Assembly (NCBI GenBank): GCA_033964015.1
Contig: JAWWUD010000103.1
Span: forward strand, 372,001-436,000
Direction: 5' to 3'
Length of the DNA: 64,000 nt
From: Scolanthus callimorphus
Lineage: Eukaryota; Cnidaria; Anthozoa; Actiniaria; Edwardsiidae
Shown here piece after piece: positions 11,461 through 24,800 of the stretch. Position 1 is the stretch's first letter; each line of letters starts with the position of its first letter. The notes beneath the pieces are model-generated. The model made no database searches. It was not told the origin of the DNA and saw only the letters and a program-made list of their open reading frames with translations. Made by a program: the position numbers and the translations under genes.

Positions 11461-12691
11461 TAATGTTTTGACACAAAGAGAGAAAATACAGTACCTAGAG
11501 ATTAGGTAAAGTAAACATCTGAATATAAGAACACCCAATATCAGAGGTCAGGCTGATTGAGGGACGAATCAGCCTAAAATGACAGCAAACATACACTTAC
11601 ATGTGGTGCAAGTACGACAGTATTTCCATTAAATAAGAACAGACTACAATTTTGAGGCTGCTCTTGTTCTTATAAAAATAGGGTTTTATTGGCCAAATTT
11701 CAGCCTGTATATATGCAGGTGTTTACTGCAGCTGTACAAAATCACAATTCCTGGATAGTGGGTTAGGACATGAAAATTTACTGAAGGCTACTAAAACCAT
11801 ACCTGCAAACCTCCAGAGCTTTATAACTTGAGGCATTCATGGCATTCTTCCGGGAGATGAAATAAAAGTGTCTACTTTTGCTTGCGTTTGCAAGGTAAGA
11901 TTATTGCACACAAAATACAAGAAGCCTGGCATCTACAAAAATGTATTTCTCGTTAACATTGCGACAATACTATTGCAATTTACAGACAGAAAAACAAAGG
12001 AACCACAATGTCAATCTTGACAAAAGTTTTAAGTTAAAAGCGTTTACTCGACTGGTCAGGGCCGAGTGTGGCTGTTCTTCGACGTTGGAAATCACACTTA
12101 CTTAGGGGCAATGCTTTCCTTTCGTATTTAACCAGGAACTGAAATGCACTTTGAGGTTGTCATTCCACACAAATAATCCGACCTCTTTAGTACTGAAGTC
12201 CCATAAATGAACCGAACAAAACCCGCTTGTTTCTACATTTGCCCAGGCGCGCGAGTTCGTTTGATGACTTGTTTCCTCGGTTTTGCTCGTCGAATTCAGT
12301 CTTTCATAGAGAAATGCACAGATTCCATCTTCGTACACATTCTATTCTTGCAAGTGATCCAGTCCTATTCTTGATAGTGGTACAAGACAGAGCTCCAGCG
12401 GCAGAGAATCGTACTGCACTCTCGATTCCTCGTTTCCGCCATGTTGTTTTGCTGGCTTGTACATCTTATTTGGAAACTTGAATTTTAATGTGATGCTTAT
12501 TTATGTAAATGAGCTTTTCGCTCGCTTGAAAAATGTCGTCCAATAAACCTCGAAAATTGTGTTTTCGGAATCAAAATTTTGAATGTTCCTCTTTTTCAAA
12601 ACCTCTTATATTTGGCATAATGAAAGCACTATAGCCAATCTTCAAATTGGCGGGTTGGAATCAAGAAGTGAGATTTCGTTTCAGTGGCACT

Positions 12692-13655
12692 TTAATGTTA
12701 TTCTTCATTTCACATACTGGCCACAAATTTGGATGTACTTCCCCCTACAAAGTTGAACATCCCTTTTGGCAAGCTGAACCAGGCATACCCAAAAAATTCC
12801 AAAAGTGAAAATAAAACCAAAATCGAAAACAAAACCCATCCCTTAAAGTCAATCCAGATGGGATTGTTTATCAAGAAGGTAAATCAAGAACATGTTTATG
12901 ATAATAATTCTTTGCCTATTTCTTCATCATTTAACTGCAACATGCTTTGACAGATGGAGTAACACTGAAGTCTTGGTTTTGCTATATGGCAAAATATCCC
13001 TACTTAAACTTTCCATGCCAAATTCTTGTTCCCAAAAAGATCCGGTAAATGGTAAATTTCATACATGAAAAACTCTGCACCAACTTGACACCAAAAGTCC
13101 TCAAAGTCAGCACACATTTCCCCAAAGACTGATCATTATATTTGTATACATTATCTTAACACATGAATGGTGTATGTCAGAAAAGACTTTTCAAAAGGAC
13201 AGCAAGGAATTTCAGCTATCTGCCTTAATTAGTTTGAAATAGCATATCTGAAGTGACAAGTGTTACTTCCTGAAAATACTAGCCCAGTTATTAACTGCAT
13301 CTTGTCTCTGGTTATCTGCTGTTAAAAGTATGCAGAAAACACACCCAAGAAAGACCATAGTGTTGATTGTGATGACTGTAAGTTATCTATTATTTACTAT
13401 GGTTATTTTTTAAAAAAGAAGAAACATTCACATGGGAAAAAGACTGTCCTCTTCTTCTAATGCCTTGTAAATATCACAAATTTTGTGCATTGTCTCCTGT
13501 CCCTGATAGCCTGATAGTTCCTATTAGCATTTGTTCTCCCAGCAGCCACTTACAACCTCTTTGCTGTGAGTACCACATGAGTCAGTCTATATAGTAGGAA
13601 TCTCCTGCCTTAGATTGGCAGTGATTAGGGATTCCACCCACACACCAATCCCAAT
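12692..13655. other. No gene recognised
   Basis: The stretch is AT-rich. The only longer open frame (12729-12950 +) is Lys/Asn-rich, follows the local base composition and has no splice or start support. Confidence 0.3.
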
Positions 13656-13926
13656 GAGCTGATAGCTTAGGGGCCAACCATTTAACTGTTGAGGGGGGAA
13701 GGGGGGGGGGGGGGGGGGGGTTTGAAAAAAAAATTCCTACACAGCAAAATGTTGACTAAAACCCTTCTTTCTTAATGAAAAAAAAATTCTCACCACATAA
13801 CAGAGGTATAACAAAAATTGCACTGACAAAAAAGCCCCCCCCCCCTCAAAAGTTAAATGGTTGGCCCCTTTGGTAGAGCGGCAGCCTAGTAACTCAAAGG
13901 TTGTGGGTTTGAATCTCACTCAGCCT
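13656..13926 (+). tRNA. tRNA-like sequence (Thr, AGT anticodon) interrupted by a MITE; pseudogene or SINE head
   Basis: GAGCTGATAGCTTA (13656-13669) reads as an acceptor stem and start of the D arm. After an inserted MITE the sequence resumes with TTTGGTAGAGCGGCAGCC (A-box like), a CCTAGTAAC anticodon loop region, and GGTTGTGGGTTTGAATCTCA (B-box like), then CTCAGC, which can pair with GAGCTG. The D arm is split, so the gene cannot fold as it stands. It may be a decayed tRNA gene or the head of a tRNA-derived SINE whose body is the tandem repeat that follows. Confidence 0.45.
13670..13868. mobile_element. G-tract MITE inserted in the tRNA-like sequence
   Basis: GGGGCCAACCATTTAACTGT followed by a G run at 13670 is inverted at the right end (13868). 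The left flank is TTA and the right flank is TTT, an imperfect 3-bp duplication like those of the other G-tract elements in the window. No coding capacity is seen. Confidence 0.65.
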
Positions 13927-13943
13927 GGAATTGTTTTCAAATC

Positions 13944-14264
13944 CAGGTAGAGTTTCTCTGGTTGGCATTCTTCCACTTCTATCTCAAGCTGCACCTTGAG
14001 TGTATTGCACATTACGTACCATCTCAAATGTATTGCATTGTCCCTTTGTATACCTCTACCCTTTTCAGTACTCTCAACAGCTATGCACCCAGCAGCAATT
14101 TGTGCAGGTAGAGTTTTCTCTGGTTGGCATACTTCCACTTCTATCTCAAGCTGCACCTTGAGTGTATTGCACATTACGTACCATCTCAAATGTATTGCAT
14201 TGTCCCTTTGTATACCTCTACCCTTTTCAGTACTCTCAACAGCTATGCACCCAGCAGCAATTTG
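13944..14264. repeat. 161-bp tandem duplication downstream of the tRNA-like head
   Basis: CAGGTAGAGTTT..CTCTGGTTGGCAT at 13944 recurs at 14105. The two units are nearly identical through CTCAACAGCTATGCACCC. They produce mirrored open frames on both strands, which I treat as repeat artefacts. Confidence 0.8.
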
Positions 14265-14849
14265 TAATTTGAGATGCACCTTGTGTTTGAAGTTTGCATT
14301 CGTTATAGTAGCAGGGCTCAAACAAAATTGCAACACTCGGATTTCCAGTGAAGTTTAAATGAGAGGAATACAGCTCTTGATAACATTCTCTTGGACAAAA
14401 TGTTTAGAAACATTCACGAGCTTGTTCTTCTTCTTGTTCTTGCCTCACAGAATCTCCTCCATGTTCTGTACATGCCTCTCAAACATTCTTGAAGCTCCAG
14501 TTGTCCTAGCAATGTTCTGGTGCTATCCTGATACATCTGAGACAAAATAAACATGATTTCTTTATCATTATGTATAGAACAGAAGTTAATGGAACAGACA
14601 AGGTAGTGGTAAACCCTGTAATCTTAAATATGGTGCAAGGTCGTAAAAAACCCAGCGATTTCCTTTCTTTAATACTTGGAGGTACGAGCTTATGCTTGAA
14701 AAATTATACTATCAGCCGTATCAGCTGTGATAAAGTTTTTTCATAAATAAATATTAGCGTAAGCCTGCGATTACTTTGACAGACTATCGCATTGTTAGCT
14801 AGCGCATGGCGAATGGAAAACAATTCTAAAAAGGTCCAACTTACCGTCT

Positions 14850-15195
14850 AAACTCATTTCACAGAGTTTCAGAGTTTAGTGTCGTCTGCCCCGTCCGCCA
14901 TTTTGGATTTCGGCAAGAAGGAAAAGATCAATAAAATTCGACAAAACAGTCCCAGGTACAATTTAGCCCTACACAGAGGGTTAGTAAAGGTAGTCTTAAA
15001 AATTGTAGTTTGAAGAGTTGAAAAATGTTGATAAAAACCGGAGCTTGCAAGAAATTCCTGAAACTTGCAAGAAATCTGACGTAATCTGCCAGTCGCCATT
15101 TTCTGTGAGTTCGTCCTGACCGTGATGCACCGCGCACCTTGAAAAAACCTCGACCTGACCGTGATGCACCGCGCGCCGCTAGAAGAAAACAACAT
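14850..15195 (-). promoter_or_regulatory. Possible transcription start region / first exon on the minus strand
   Basis: On the minus strand, AAAATGGCGGACGGGGCAGA is followed by ...TTTAGACG and a strong splice donor (GTAAGTTGG near 14845). Upstream there is a CG-richer stretch with a short duplication (CTGACCGTGATGCACCGCGC twice, 15115-15175). This resembles a 5' exon, but the frame from that ATG stops after ten codons. ATGGCGGA also occurs in repeats of this window, so the call is weak. Confidence 0.2.
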
Positions 15196-15340
15196 GGCGA
15201 CTGGGTACGAGTCTGTTATTTAGGAGTGTTTTCCCTTTACATGATGAAGTCGCGCGCACACTTTGTAACCTCTCCTTCATTCTTCAAATACAATTTGTTT
15301 TGACTTAATAATTGCAGTATATTTTCTGCTAAATAACAAA

Positions 15341-15478
15341 ACACTTAATGACTACTCCTCGGGAAGCACCAGTTTTGTTTCCCTCGAATCTCGATGTTTC
15401 CCTCGACTTCGTCTCGGGAAACATCGAGATTCTCGGGAAACAAAACTGATGTTTCCCTCGGGAGCAGTCATTAAGTGT
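15341..15478. mobile_element. Palindromic foldback MITE
   Basis: ACACTTAATGACT at 15341 faces AGTCATTAAGTGT ending at 15478. The interior (TCGGGAAACATCGAGATT and its complement) makes nearly the whole unit a single hairpin. One arm of the same family recurs at 19151-19229. Confidence 0.7.
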
Positions 15479-15590
15479 ATAATATTCTGTGCAATCTCGC
15501 AGGATAATGGTTAATAATTGTGTTATCCATTAGCTAGCAGGGTAGTGAGATGTGGTTTTGTGCATGTAATGATGCTTGCTATTTTTTTAG

Positions 15591-15824
15591 GTGCAAGTGT
15601 GGTACTGTGATGTGACAGTGCTTTACGTAGCGGGAAGGATGTATGGACAGTCTGAACAGTGATCTTGTTTACCAAGAATTAGCTCCAGACCAAGTTATTT
15701 CTTGCATAACAGAACTCCCAGGCTTTACAACAGCCTGTCTAAACAGGTGGCATTTGCAGCTGATGCCCAGTAAATACAGAACGAAACTGAAAGAGAGGTA
15801 CCAGCAGAAGACTACAGGGGATCA
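15591..15824 (+). other. Exon 1 of the five-exon gene (with 52-base leader)
   Basis: A strong acceptor (GCTATTTTTTTAG, ending 15590) precedes the exon, and CA|GTAACT is the donor. The 60 coding codons from 15643 include ELAPDQVISCITELPGFTT and a basic end KLKERYQQK. In the same frame, the leader reads CKCG and later REGC but has TGA and TAG stops between, so a P2X7-like zinc motif would be degenerate there. Confidence 0.5.
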
Positions 15825-18800
15825 GTAACTACAACTGTGGTGCCATGAAAATCGGGAGTAATATTGGAAAACTTTTCGTCTGACTGCACCCCACCCTGTC
15901 ATGCTGTATTAGAGAAAAATGAATATTTTAGTACCTTGTTATAGTGAAAATATGCAAATCATCCTGTCTCAGCCAGATGCTCCCTCTCCCACAACAATTG
16001 TTGTAGCTATGATTCCATAGAAGTGATGCAATTTTTATTTGCTTTGTGGTTTTCAATATGAGTATTGTATTTTGAGTATTAGAATGGTTAACTAGTTAGA
16101 ACAGGATGTTTATGAGTTTTCAAAAAAATCAGATATCATGTTTTATGAAACTATGTAATTTACCATAGGCTTTGCAAATCATGGTTGAATAACAAGATTA
16201 AAAAGGGCCTTCATGAAATCACAGAAATAACCACTTTTGTTAGACAAATAGTTAACATGGAGCATAAGGTTACGACTGGAAGTGTCAAACCAAGAAAAGG
16301 TATCTATACAAATGCTGCAAAAAGTCGTTGTTTTGATTATACAAACAAGTCAGTCTCAGATTCCTAAAGTCTCCCAGTTGTGAATTCTTTTAGCATTTTG
16401 CTCTCTTTCTAAAGCGGTCGAATGGTGAATTTTTTCTAGGTTCTTTTTTCCTTGTCGTGTCGGGAATAGGCCTTTTGCAGCTAGAAGTCATGTGACCAGG
16501 TCCCCCTTAAAATGAGCAGCTTTGCTCGAATGGTGCTCAGAAGTGAAAAGAGCATGGTGATTTTTCAAACCCTATTAAAAAAGCAAGTTTTATTTTTTAT
16601 TCCATTCTTTGAGTTTGCATTGTAGCTTGCTGAAATTTGTGATTTTTACTAAAATCACCATGCTCTTTTCATCTATGAGCATCATTTCCGTAAATCTGTT
16701 TATTTTAAGGGAAACCGGGTCACGTGACCTCTAAATTGCAAAAGGCCTATTCACAAGGTCTTTCTACCTTTAGACCTTTCTAAGGTCTTTCTTTCTAGAT
16801 TTTATGATAGATTTTGCGGCCACAATCTGTAAAAATGCGACTTTCAACTTTGCGACCTAATATTTTCGTAAATATGCAAAATATCGAAAATCGCTGACAC
16901 AGTTTTGCAGTTCATTTGTCCGAGATTAATATCCGACAAAGTATGAAATTGTGCAACAAACCGCTAGTGGTCTGGAGCTTCTCAAGTAAACAAGGTAGTT
17001 TATAGTTCGGGGTCTTAAAAATATAAAAAAATTAAACTTCGATAAACTAAACAACTTCATAAGATAGAGCAATATTTTAGCTTTAAAATGATATATAGCA
17101 GATTATAATAGCATAAATTGCGACGCGACGAGAATTTTTTGCCGAAGACACCCCCTGGGTTTACAGAGACCTTAAAAGCCGGAAAGCTGCTGAAATTACC
17201 CGAAGGCATATAGCGAAAATACATACTATTGCTGGTGAGGAAATTTCTAGAACACCTTTAGAAATGCTTTCTGACATTTTTCGATACAATTTTTTCAATT
17301 TCACTAAATGAAAAACCAGTTCTGTGAAGTCACATGATGTTTTAATTTATAAACTTGACTAAGTTTTTCAAGCTGTTTTTCTTTTACTGCATTTTGAAAA
17401 CATTATTTGTTAGAAAATATAAGGCTTACAAGTTTCGAAAAAATACTAAAAAAATATGAATAAAAAATTAATAACAAAAATTGCAGATCAATTCTCTTGT
17501 TTTGGTAATTTCTGGGGGTGCTATATTTGAATCCAACATGCACGGCCGTGCGCCACTGTTTTTGTGAATTCGAATTTTGATTTTCGATAACAATTTGATC
17601 GGACCAGTACTTTGCTATTTACCGGCAAACAATTATTCTCAAAGGACTACACAACCCTATATACCTTATAACAAGTTTCACCTCTAGTCTTACTTGGCCA
17701 CGTTTGTATTTAGAGGGTCTTAGATTGAATAAATGCAGCAAATCGAACTGCAAGCAGGCCTTTCAATTCGTCTAATTTACGCAAAAAATACTTCGAACGC
17801 TGGCTATCTGAAAGTAATTTTGCCGTATTTTTCTCTGAATACTTTCGGCTTTGCAAAATTTAAAATTTTAGGTACCTAAATCATTGACATTGAATCATTA
17901 GTGGACCGGGCAACGGAAAAGTGTAGAATGAACTAATTTTGGCATCAACTGGAAAGTGAAAATTTGCCTTCCCTCGAAAGCACACGGTGACACAACTTAC
18001 ATGATTTTGGCAATATTTCCATCCCAAATCCAGTTCAAAATTCCCTCCTTTGAATATGGATTCCCTTAAGAGCGTGTTTCCCTTCATAATTTGCCAACCC
18101 TATTCCCGAATAACGAACAAAGTGATTTTTTCTGCGGGAGTTTCGCACGGCACGTGTGACCTTTCAGCCATCTTTTTTGTCTTGACCTTGAGTCAATTTG
18201 GTACATTTTCCCAGAATGCCGCGCGCGGCGCCATCTTTTCTGTAATCGTGGATCCTCTCTCTTTAGAATGATAAGGTGCGATTTTGGAAAAATTAGGTAC
18301 CGGGAGCAATTTTTTTACATTTAACAAAAGCATTGCATTCACGGAGATTTCGGATATTATTTACAAACGTACCAGCTCTAAAAAACATTGAGCGACTCGG
18401 GGAATTTAGTTTACTCACTTTGTTCTGGGATAGTTGATCTACATTTTTGTGAATTTTGAGAATCTTTGGAATTCTGTCAAGCCGTTTACGGCGCTTTGTC
18501 CAAGGACCTATAATATCGCGACTTCTCGTCGGCCTGCGACCATAACTAGGCCGCATTTTCGCACTCTTTCGATTTTCTCGAAAAGTAAAACTCGCCGAAA
18601 CTTTTTAAAATGATTTTCGAGTATAGTCGCCCAAAGGATATCGGAAATATCAGAAATGCGGCCAAGTGATCAGTGAAATGCGGTTCTCGGACCCTACAGG
18701 CAGCCGCTCTTAACTGTTGCTTCAGAATTCGCAGAATTATGAATCCTGTCTATTTTGCTGTCTATAGGTGGGCGCATTTTCGCTCGAATTATAAATTCGA

Positions 18801-21800
18801 AAATTTTATCAACGACTTAGCTCAAATTTGCCACAAGCAGTAGAAAGAGCGTGCTGAAAGTAGTAAAACTGCCAAGTTTGAGACCGATCGGTTACAAACT
18901 CGCGAAGATTCAGCCTTGCAAACAAAAGTAAACAAGCCGTATTGTTACAGAGGTTTGTATGGAATTTTTAATGGGGGGGGGGGGGCAGAAATATCTGTAA
19001 TTTGCGCCTAATAAGTATTACATTATTATTATTATCATGGTCACGTGGTAAAGTACAAATTGTATTTGGATTTATATATTGCCCGCGCGGGCGACATCGC
19101 TAGAGCGGACTATTTTACGCCGAATTTTCTTTTTGCTATATAATAAGCGATTTCGTCTCGGGAAACATCGAGATTCTCGGGAAAACAAAACTCGCTGTTT
19201 CCCTTGAGAGCAGTCATTAATTAAGTGTATATTAACCCATGAATTTATAATTAGTTACTTATTGACCTATTACTTGACTAATAATACACATGAAAAAATC
19301 TCTGGATTGTGATTGGCTGAGAGCAGTGCAGTTTTTAGGTAACAAAGTGCCAAAAAAAGGTAACAAAGTGCAAAAATGGTTAACAAAATGCAAATTTTCT
19401 TTTGAAATGCTAAGATAGTTTGATAACATAGAGCTATATTATGGAAACTTTGCTTTTCGTTCATGCTCAAATTCTGTCAGGTTTTGGTCCAGATTTCAAT
19501 CAAGGAAAAATGCGTGCGGCTTGTTGAGTTTGTAAGCAGATTTGTGAATGACTCCTTAGAATTTTTTTCATGTGTATTATTAAAAGGAAATCATACGACT
19601 TTTCTCGTTCAATTGGAATTTATTTGCACTCGTGGGTTTTTCAAAAAGCTCAAATTGCACTCGCCGGCCCGTGCAATTTTGATACTTTTTGAAAAACCCA
19701 CTCGTGCAAAAAAATTCAAAATTGAACTCGAAGTCGTATGATTTCCTATACATAATGACTTAATCAATTAGTATATACCAGCTCGGCAACCTCCTAAGAA
19801 CGACCAATTTGATTGGTTTAGAATCTCGGAATCTGAGACATTATTTACCTCCGAAACAGTAGATATTTTGTTGGCAATCAAATTCGTGTTGGGGCAGATG
19901 TTAGGACGATTTTAATTAAAAAAGCGGAAAAGGCAGTCAACAAAGCTAAAGCAGTAATAAATTATATTTAATTCTCTCGAAATCGGCCTCTCGGAATAAT
20001 TTAACTCTCACAAATCGTCAGAGCGTTGTTTGTGAAAAAAACACGCTTACACTGAAACAGGAATTGAAAAACTTTAGCTGACAAGGAATGAATTAAAATT
20101 TTGTGTAGGCATGCAATTTCTCTTTATATTATTAATTTGACAAAAATCGAAACTATAATATACAATATGTCGAGAAAATACAGTCAACTGTAAACAAAGT
20201 TTACAGTTTACAGTAAGATTGTCGGCGATAATCCAAAATATCCCTCGGGCCACGGCCCTTTGGGATGTATTTGGGTTTATTTTGCCTCCAATCTCGGTAA
20301 TTAACTCTAACGTTTGTAAAGGTTTTTGGGTTTTTGGGTCTCATAAAAGAAAAGAACCACTCTGAAATGACAAAAGGTCTTTAGCAAACCGCTCCCAAAA
20401 AATCGGTTCGTTGGGAGGGGGGGTTCATTTGCACCCGATAAACCCCCTGGATCCGCGCCTGATGTGTGTTCTATGTATTTTCTTAGGGAAGGAAATCGTA
20501 CCTGATTGTGATGCACTTGCTAAAATTGAAAGCAGTTGTTTTGTACAAGAAAGCTTCTCATCAAGAGATGGACAGAAGAAGGTAAGTTTTAATTACGATC
20601 CATGCAAAGTACTACTATGACTAAATCTTCACGTCTCCGTCTCATGTCTCTACACTTATTTTCTTTTATGAAATCACGCGTGTAAGACAATGCGCCAGTG
20701 TGAATGCGCGTGACTCTTTCTTGGATCAGGGCTTAGGTACCATGGCAACATTTCGACGATGACTACCTTTGCTCTCAAAGCCATTCTCGAACCCAGAGCT
20801 CCCCGGCTCGTCACCTCGCGGGGGAGGCTCTGGTGACAGCCACTGACGCATGCGCGAGATTTGATACAGAGCCGTTGAGAGAATCACCTTTCTACGCATG
20901 CCCCAATGTTCAAAATCAGCCAATCAGCGAAGGCACTCAAATGGATGTCCCCAGAGCCTCCCCTGCCAGTAGACGAGCTGGGGAGCTCTGGGTACGAGAA
21001 TGGGGTGAAACCGACTGTACCAACAGGGAATTTCTGCAAAACGCCATTCTTGTAAAAAGCCGAATGTCCCATGACAGAATGAGAAGTGTTCGAATTTCCG
21101 ATTGACAAACATGTGAATTCCTAACACTTAATAATAATAATAATATAGATATAGCATTACACCATAGTTTCAATGCTTTACATTTCAGTGCTTTACATAA
21201 CGGATAACTCATCCTATAGAACCAGCTTTATAAACATGAGTGTGTGTTAGCATTGTGAGTTCTGTGACACTGAGGTTGGGCAACTTCCGACTGTCCTCGT
21301 GGTTCTTTAACGTCCCTCTGGTTCCGGTTAGTGTAGTGTATGTGAGAGACGGGGCCTACGGTTTAACGTCCTTATCCGAGAAGACGCGAAGGTCTAACCA
21401 TTTGCAAATGTTAGAGCAAAGGCAGCACCTTCTCCTCAATTATTAGAAAAGACCTGAGTGTTGGCCCGGCCAGGGTTTGAACTCCCAACCTCCCGAACAT
21501 AAGCCCGGCGCTCTACCACTGCGCTAATACTTCATATTCTTGTGTCGTGGGAAATTCAGCCTTTCACAAGAATGGGCTTCTGCAGAAATTCCCTGTGACC
21601 ATACTGACGAATCCTATTAAAGGATCCTATCACGCAACATCGCAACTATTCTGCGCATCTCGTAACGATGGCCAGCGAAGGCTAAAAACCTCGAAAACAA
21701 TCGTTTATAATCTCGATCCATCGTACTATTCTTTTAACTTTACATATTCTTGAATAAGTATCTGATAGGATATAATAATAAAATAATTCTCGTTTATTGA

Positions 21801-24800
21801 ACAGTGGGTGTCAGCAAAACAAATAATTACATATACTTCATAGTCACAAAATTAGCCAGGCGATCAGTTGCAACAATAGGCCTAATGAACGAATTTGCCC
21901 TCGGGCGTAGGCCGTACCCATGGAGGGGGGCTGCTTTAAGGCAGTGTTCAGAGGCTCAATGCCTTTCGATCTTATCTTATCTATAAAAGACCTGCACATA
22001 CCTGGAAAAATGATACGCAGGACATTGTGCTGCACGCTTTCAAGTAAATTATCTAGGTATTGAGGCCCAGACAGGTGCAGCATATTCAAGGACCGAGCGA
22101 ATGAAAGCGCAATAAATGCATACAAGGTCAGGCGGTGGAACCCCGATTTCTTAAGCAGCCTCAGCGATATAGCTATTTTGACGATGTGCTCAGTGTGGAT
22201 GTTCCATGACAAGTCGCATGAGACATGCACACCAAGCAGCTTGTATGTATGTCACCTGCTGGACTTGGTTTCCCATGATGTTAATGGGACCAGGCGGACC
22301 TGGTTGATACTGTAGAAAATTCCATAATTTCCATAGCCTTGCACTTTTAGGGTTAAGGCGCATACCGCGACAAGAAGAATAGTTACATATATCAGCCACT
22401 ATAGAAGGTAGATAGCTCGGGCTGCATCTAGGCACTGCCTCAAACACTGTGGTGTCGTCTACATATTTAACCTGCACGGCCACGTTCGAACCAGACGGTT
22501 TACAAGGACAGCAAAAAGAAGGGGGGCCCCATGGGGGGATCCCTGAGGGATACCCCCATGGGGCATGACAGCAGAAGAGATAGAATTCCCCACCTTTACT
22601 CTTTGGGACCTTTGACTTAAAAAGGCACGAACCCATCTAATGAGGGCGGGGTGCACCCAAAGAAATCGAAGTTCTTCTTTGAGAATATTATGATCCACTA
22701 AGTCAAAGCCCTTTGAGAAATCTGCAAAAAAAAAATACGGACATAGGTAATTCCTCTATCTAAAAATTGCAGTATTGAATGTACTAGATAGACCAGGGCT
22801 TGAGTGGTAGATTTGCCTTGTACACAGAATTGCTTGATGTCTAACTGATGTAGCACCTGTTTACCTAGCGAGTCAAAAGTCAAACCTTCCATAGTTTTTG
22901 CTTACTGTGAGGTTAGGGAGATAGGCCTCAAGTCCTCTTCTATGACTTTGGGGGAGTTACTTTCGCTGGGAATACGGCCCTCCACTAACGAGGAGTTATA
23001 GAGGCCCGGCCCGGGGGGGGGGGGGGGGGGGGGGACTCCCATATTTTTTAGTCGGGGATGATCGTCGGAAATTTTCAGTTTCACCCCTAAAAGATAACAA
23101 ACATGGCGTGGCTCAAATAATTTTTTACCCTAAAAGCCCTAAAAGATACCCTAAAAGATGACTGAGGCCTTGTGTGCCAAGTAGGCGCAAAGGAGACAGG
23201 TAACAGGTAAAAATATACTCATCATGAAATTTCCGTGATTAACTAAATTGATGCCTTCTTATTTATTGTCTTATCGAGTAATCACAGTTTTTAGAAAACA
23301 CCATCATGAGAGAAAACAATTGGAACACATATTTCGGCCCCTAAAAGATACCAATTTCCCTAAAATTTATTGAAGATCACGATTACCCCTAAATGAGACC
23401 AAACCCCCGTGATTTTAACCCCTATAAGATACGACGATGATCCCCGACCAAAAAATATGGGAGTCCCCCCCCCCCCCCCCCCCCCAAGTTCAAAAGGATG
23501 GTCTAATTAGTTTCGCTGATGAATCAGAGCGATCGCTTCTGGAGCATGCGCGTATCGTGACAGGCTCCCTAAGGGCGAAAGAGCTGCTTTGTCTGCCGAA
23601 CTGAATGGGCAAGAGTAATATCCAAGTCTTCGCCAGACTGTGTTTAAACGTTCTCTGAAAGTTAGTTGACTTTTTTGGTGTTCAGACTTTCAGACTTCAG
23701 ACTTTTATTATATATAAATAAGATAATTTACAGTAATGTGAGACTGATCCGCAGGTAGCGAGGCTAATCGAGGTGTTGACTTAATGTTTTCCATAAAAGA
23801 AGGCACAGAAAGCAGCTTTGAAGAAAGCTAAAAACTTCACCTCTTTGTTGCAGTTTAGGGATTTTAACTGTCAGCTGATATCATGTCCTTTTTGATTTCC
23901 AGCCCTCCAGCAGTTCCGCAGACCAGGGCCATGAGCTGGCCATATTTGGAGGCACCATTGGTGATGCCGTAGTTGTTCCTTTTACAGACACTACCCTGAT
24001 GAACAAAGCTAGCGTGATATCTCACCCCCTGACAGCGAAGGTCTTTTTGCTGCGTTGGTAAGTCGTGGTGTTTAGACTAGCAATGTTACTATTCTTACCG
24101 CCCAGTGGGCCGGGGTTTAGTGAAACTGGTTCTTTTCCCCATCACGAATAAAACGATATAATCCAGTGATAATTACCATTTTGGACTCTTAAGTCGATTT
24201 AACTGAATTGAAACCTTGTGGGCTGTTTTGGGAAGGAATTGTAACATGGCGTAAAAGTATTTTTGTGAATTTTTTAAACTTGCTCGCGTCGCGTCGAAAA
24301 TAGTCGGATTTTTGCTAGTTCTGGGTATGTTAAACCTCCACCATTGAAGCTTTTAACTATATGTTCGAATTTAGTTTTAAGAGCCGCATTTGCTTATGAC
24401 AGGCGATATTATATCAGTGGTATTTTTACAAACGACCCTCCTGTCTATCTATCTGTGCGCGAAATCGAAATCCCAGCTGATTTGGGGTAATTAGACCTAC
24501 ATAATTTTACCATTTAAGAAAATTCTACCAGCGAAAATTGTAGAAAAGCAATATCAAGCTATGGTCGTTTATCAAAATACTAAGCAAATGTGGCTAAAGA
24601 ACTAAAGAACATACGACCAGTTTTGACGCGACGCGAGTGAGTTAACAAGTTTTGAAAAACGCGTTTACTTGGAGTTACTTAAAAGGCTACTTTGACTCAA
24701 TTACCAACTCTTTTACCAACTTATTCTCTTTCATGTTTTCTCCATGATCTTTTCGTACTATTGTGTTCTAATTATTATGACCTTCATGATCTTTTCGTAC

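Larger units (their letters stand above)
7008..12691. mobile_element. 5.7-kb composite DNA element with TTAA target duplication
   Basis: AGTGCCACTGAAACGAAATC at 7008 is inverted at the right end (12691), and the inverted match continues for about 215 bp. TTAA flanks both ends (7004-7007, 12692-12695), the duplication typical of piggyBac-like transposition. A second inverted segment pairs 8440-8830 with 12045-12440, so the arms are about 640 bp long, with the left arm split by an extra 1.2 kb. No transposase is visible. The interior holds exon-like pieces (7800-8240), 314-bp tandem repeats (10571-11276) and a small MITE. It reads as a non-autonomous element grown by insertions and captured DNA. 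The shorter element at 55293-55793 shares the AGTGCCACT ends and TTAA. Confidence 0.7.

Noticed and set aside
8533..12338. Similar 78-92-codon frames at 8533-8811 (+) and 12102-12338 (-)
   Set aside because: They are the same sequence in the two inverted arms of the TTAA element, so the shared open frame shows arm identity and not coding selection.
13920..14358. Overlapping 138- and 120-codon frames on opposite strands
   Set aside because: Both are produced by the 161-bp tandem duplication and repeat the same peptide; no motif or splice support.
22902..23084. Proline-rich peptide from the frame at 22902-23084
   Set aside because: The proline run is a translation of the G tract at the MITE/LINE boundary.
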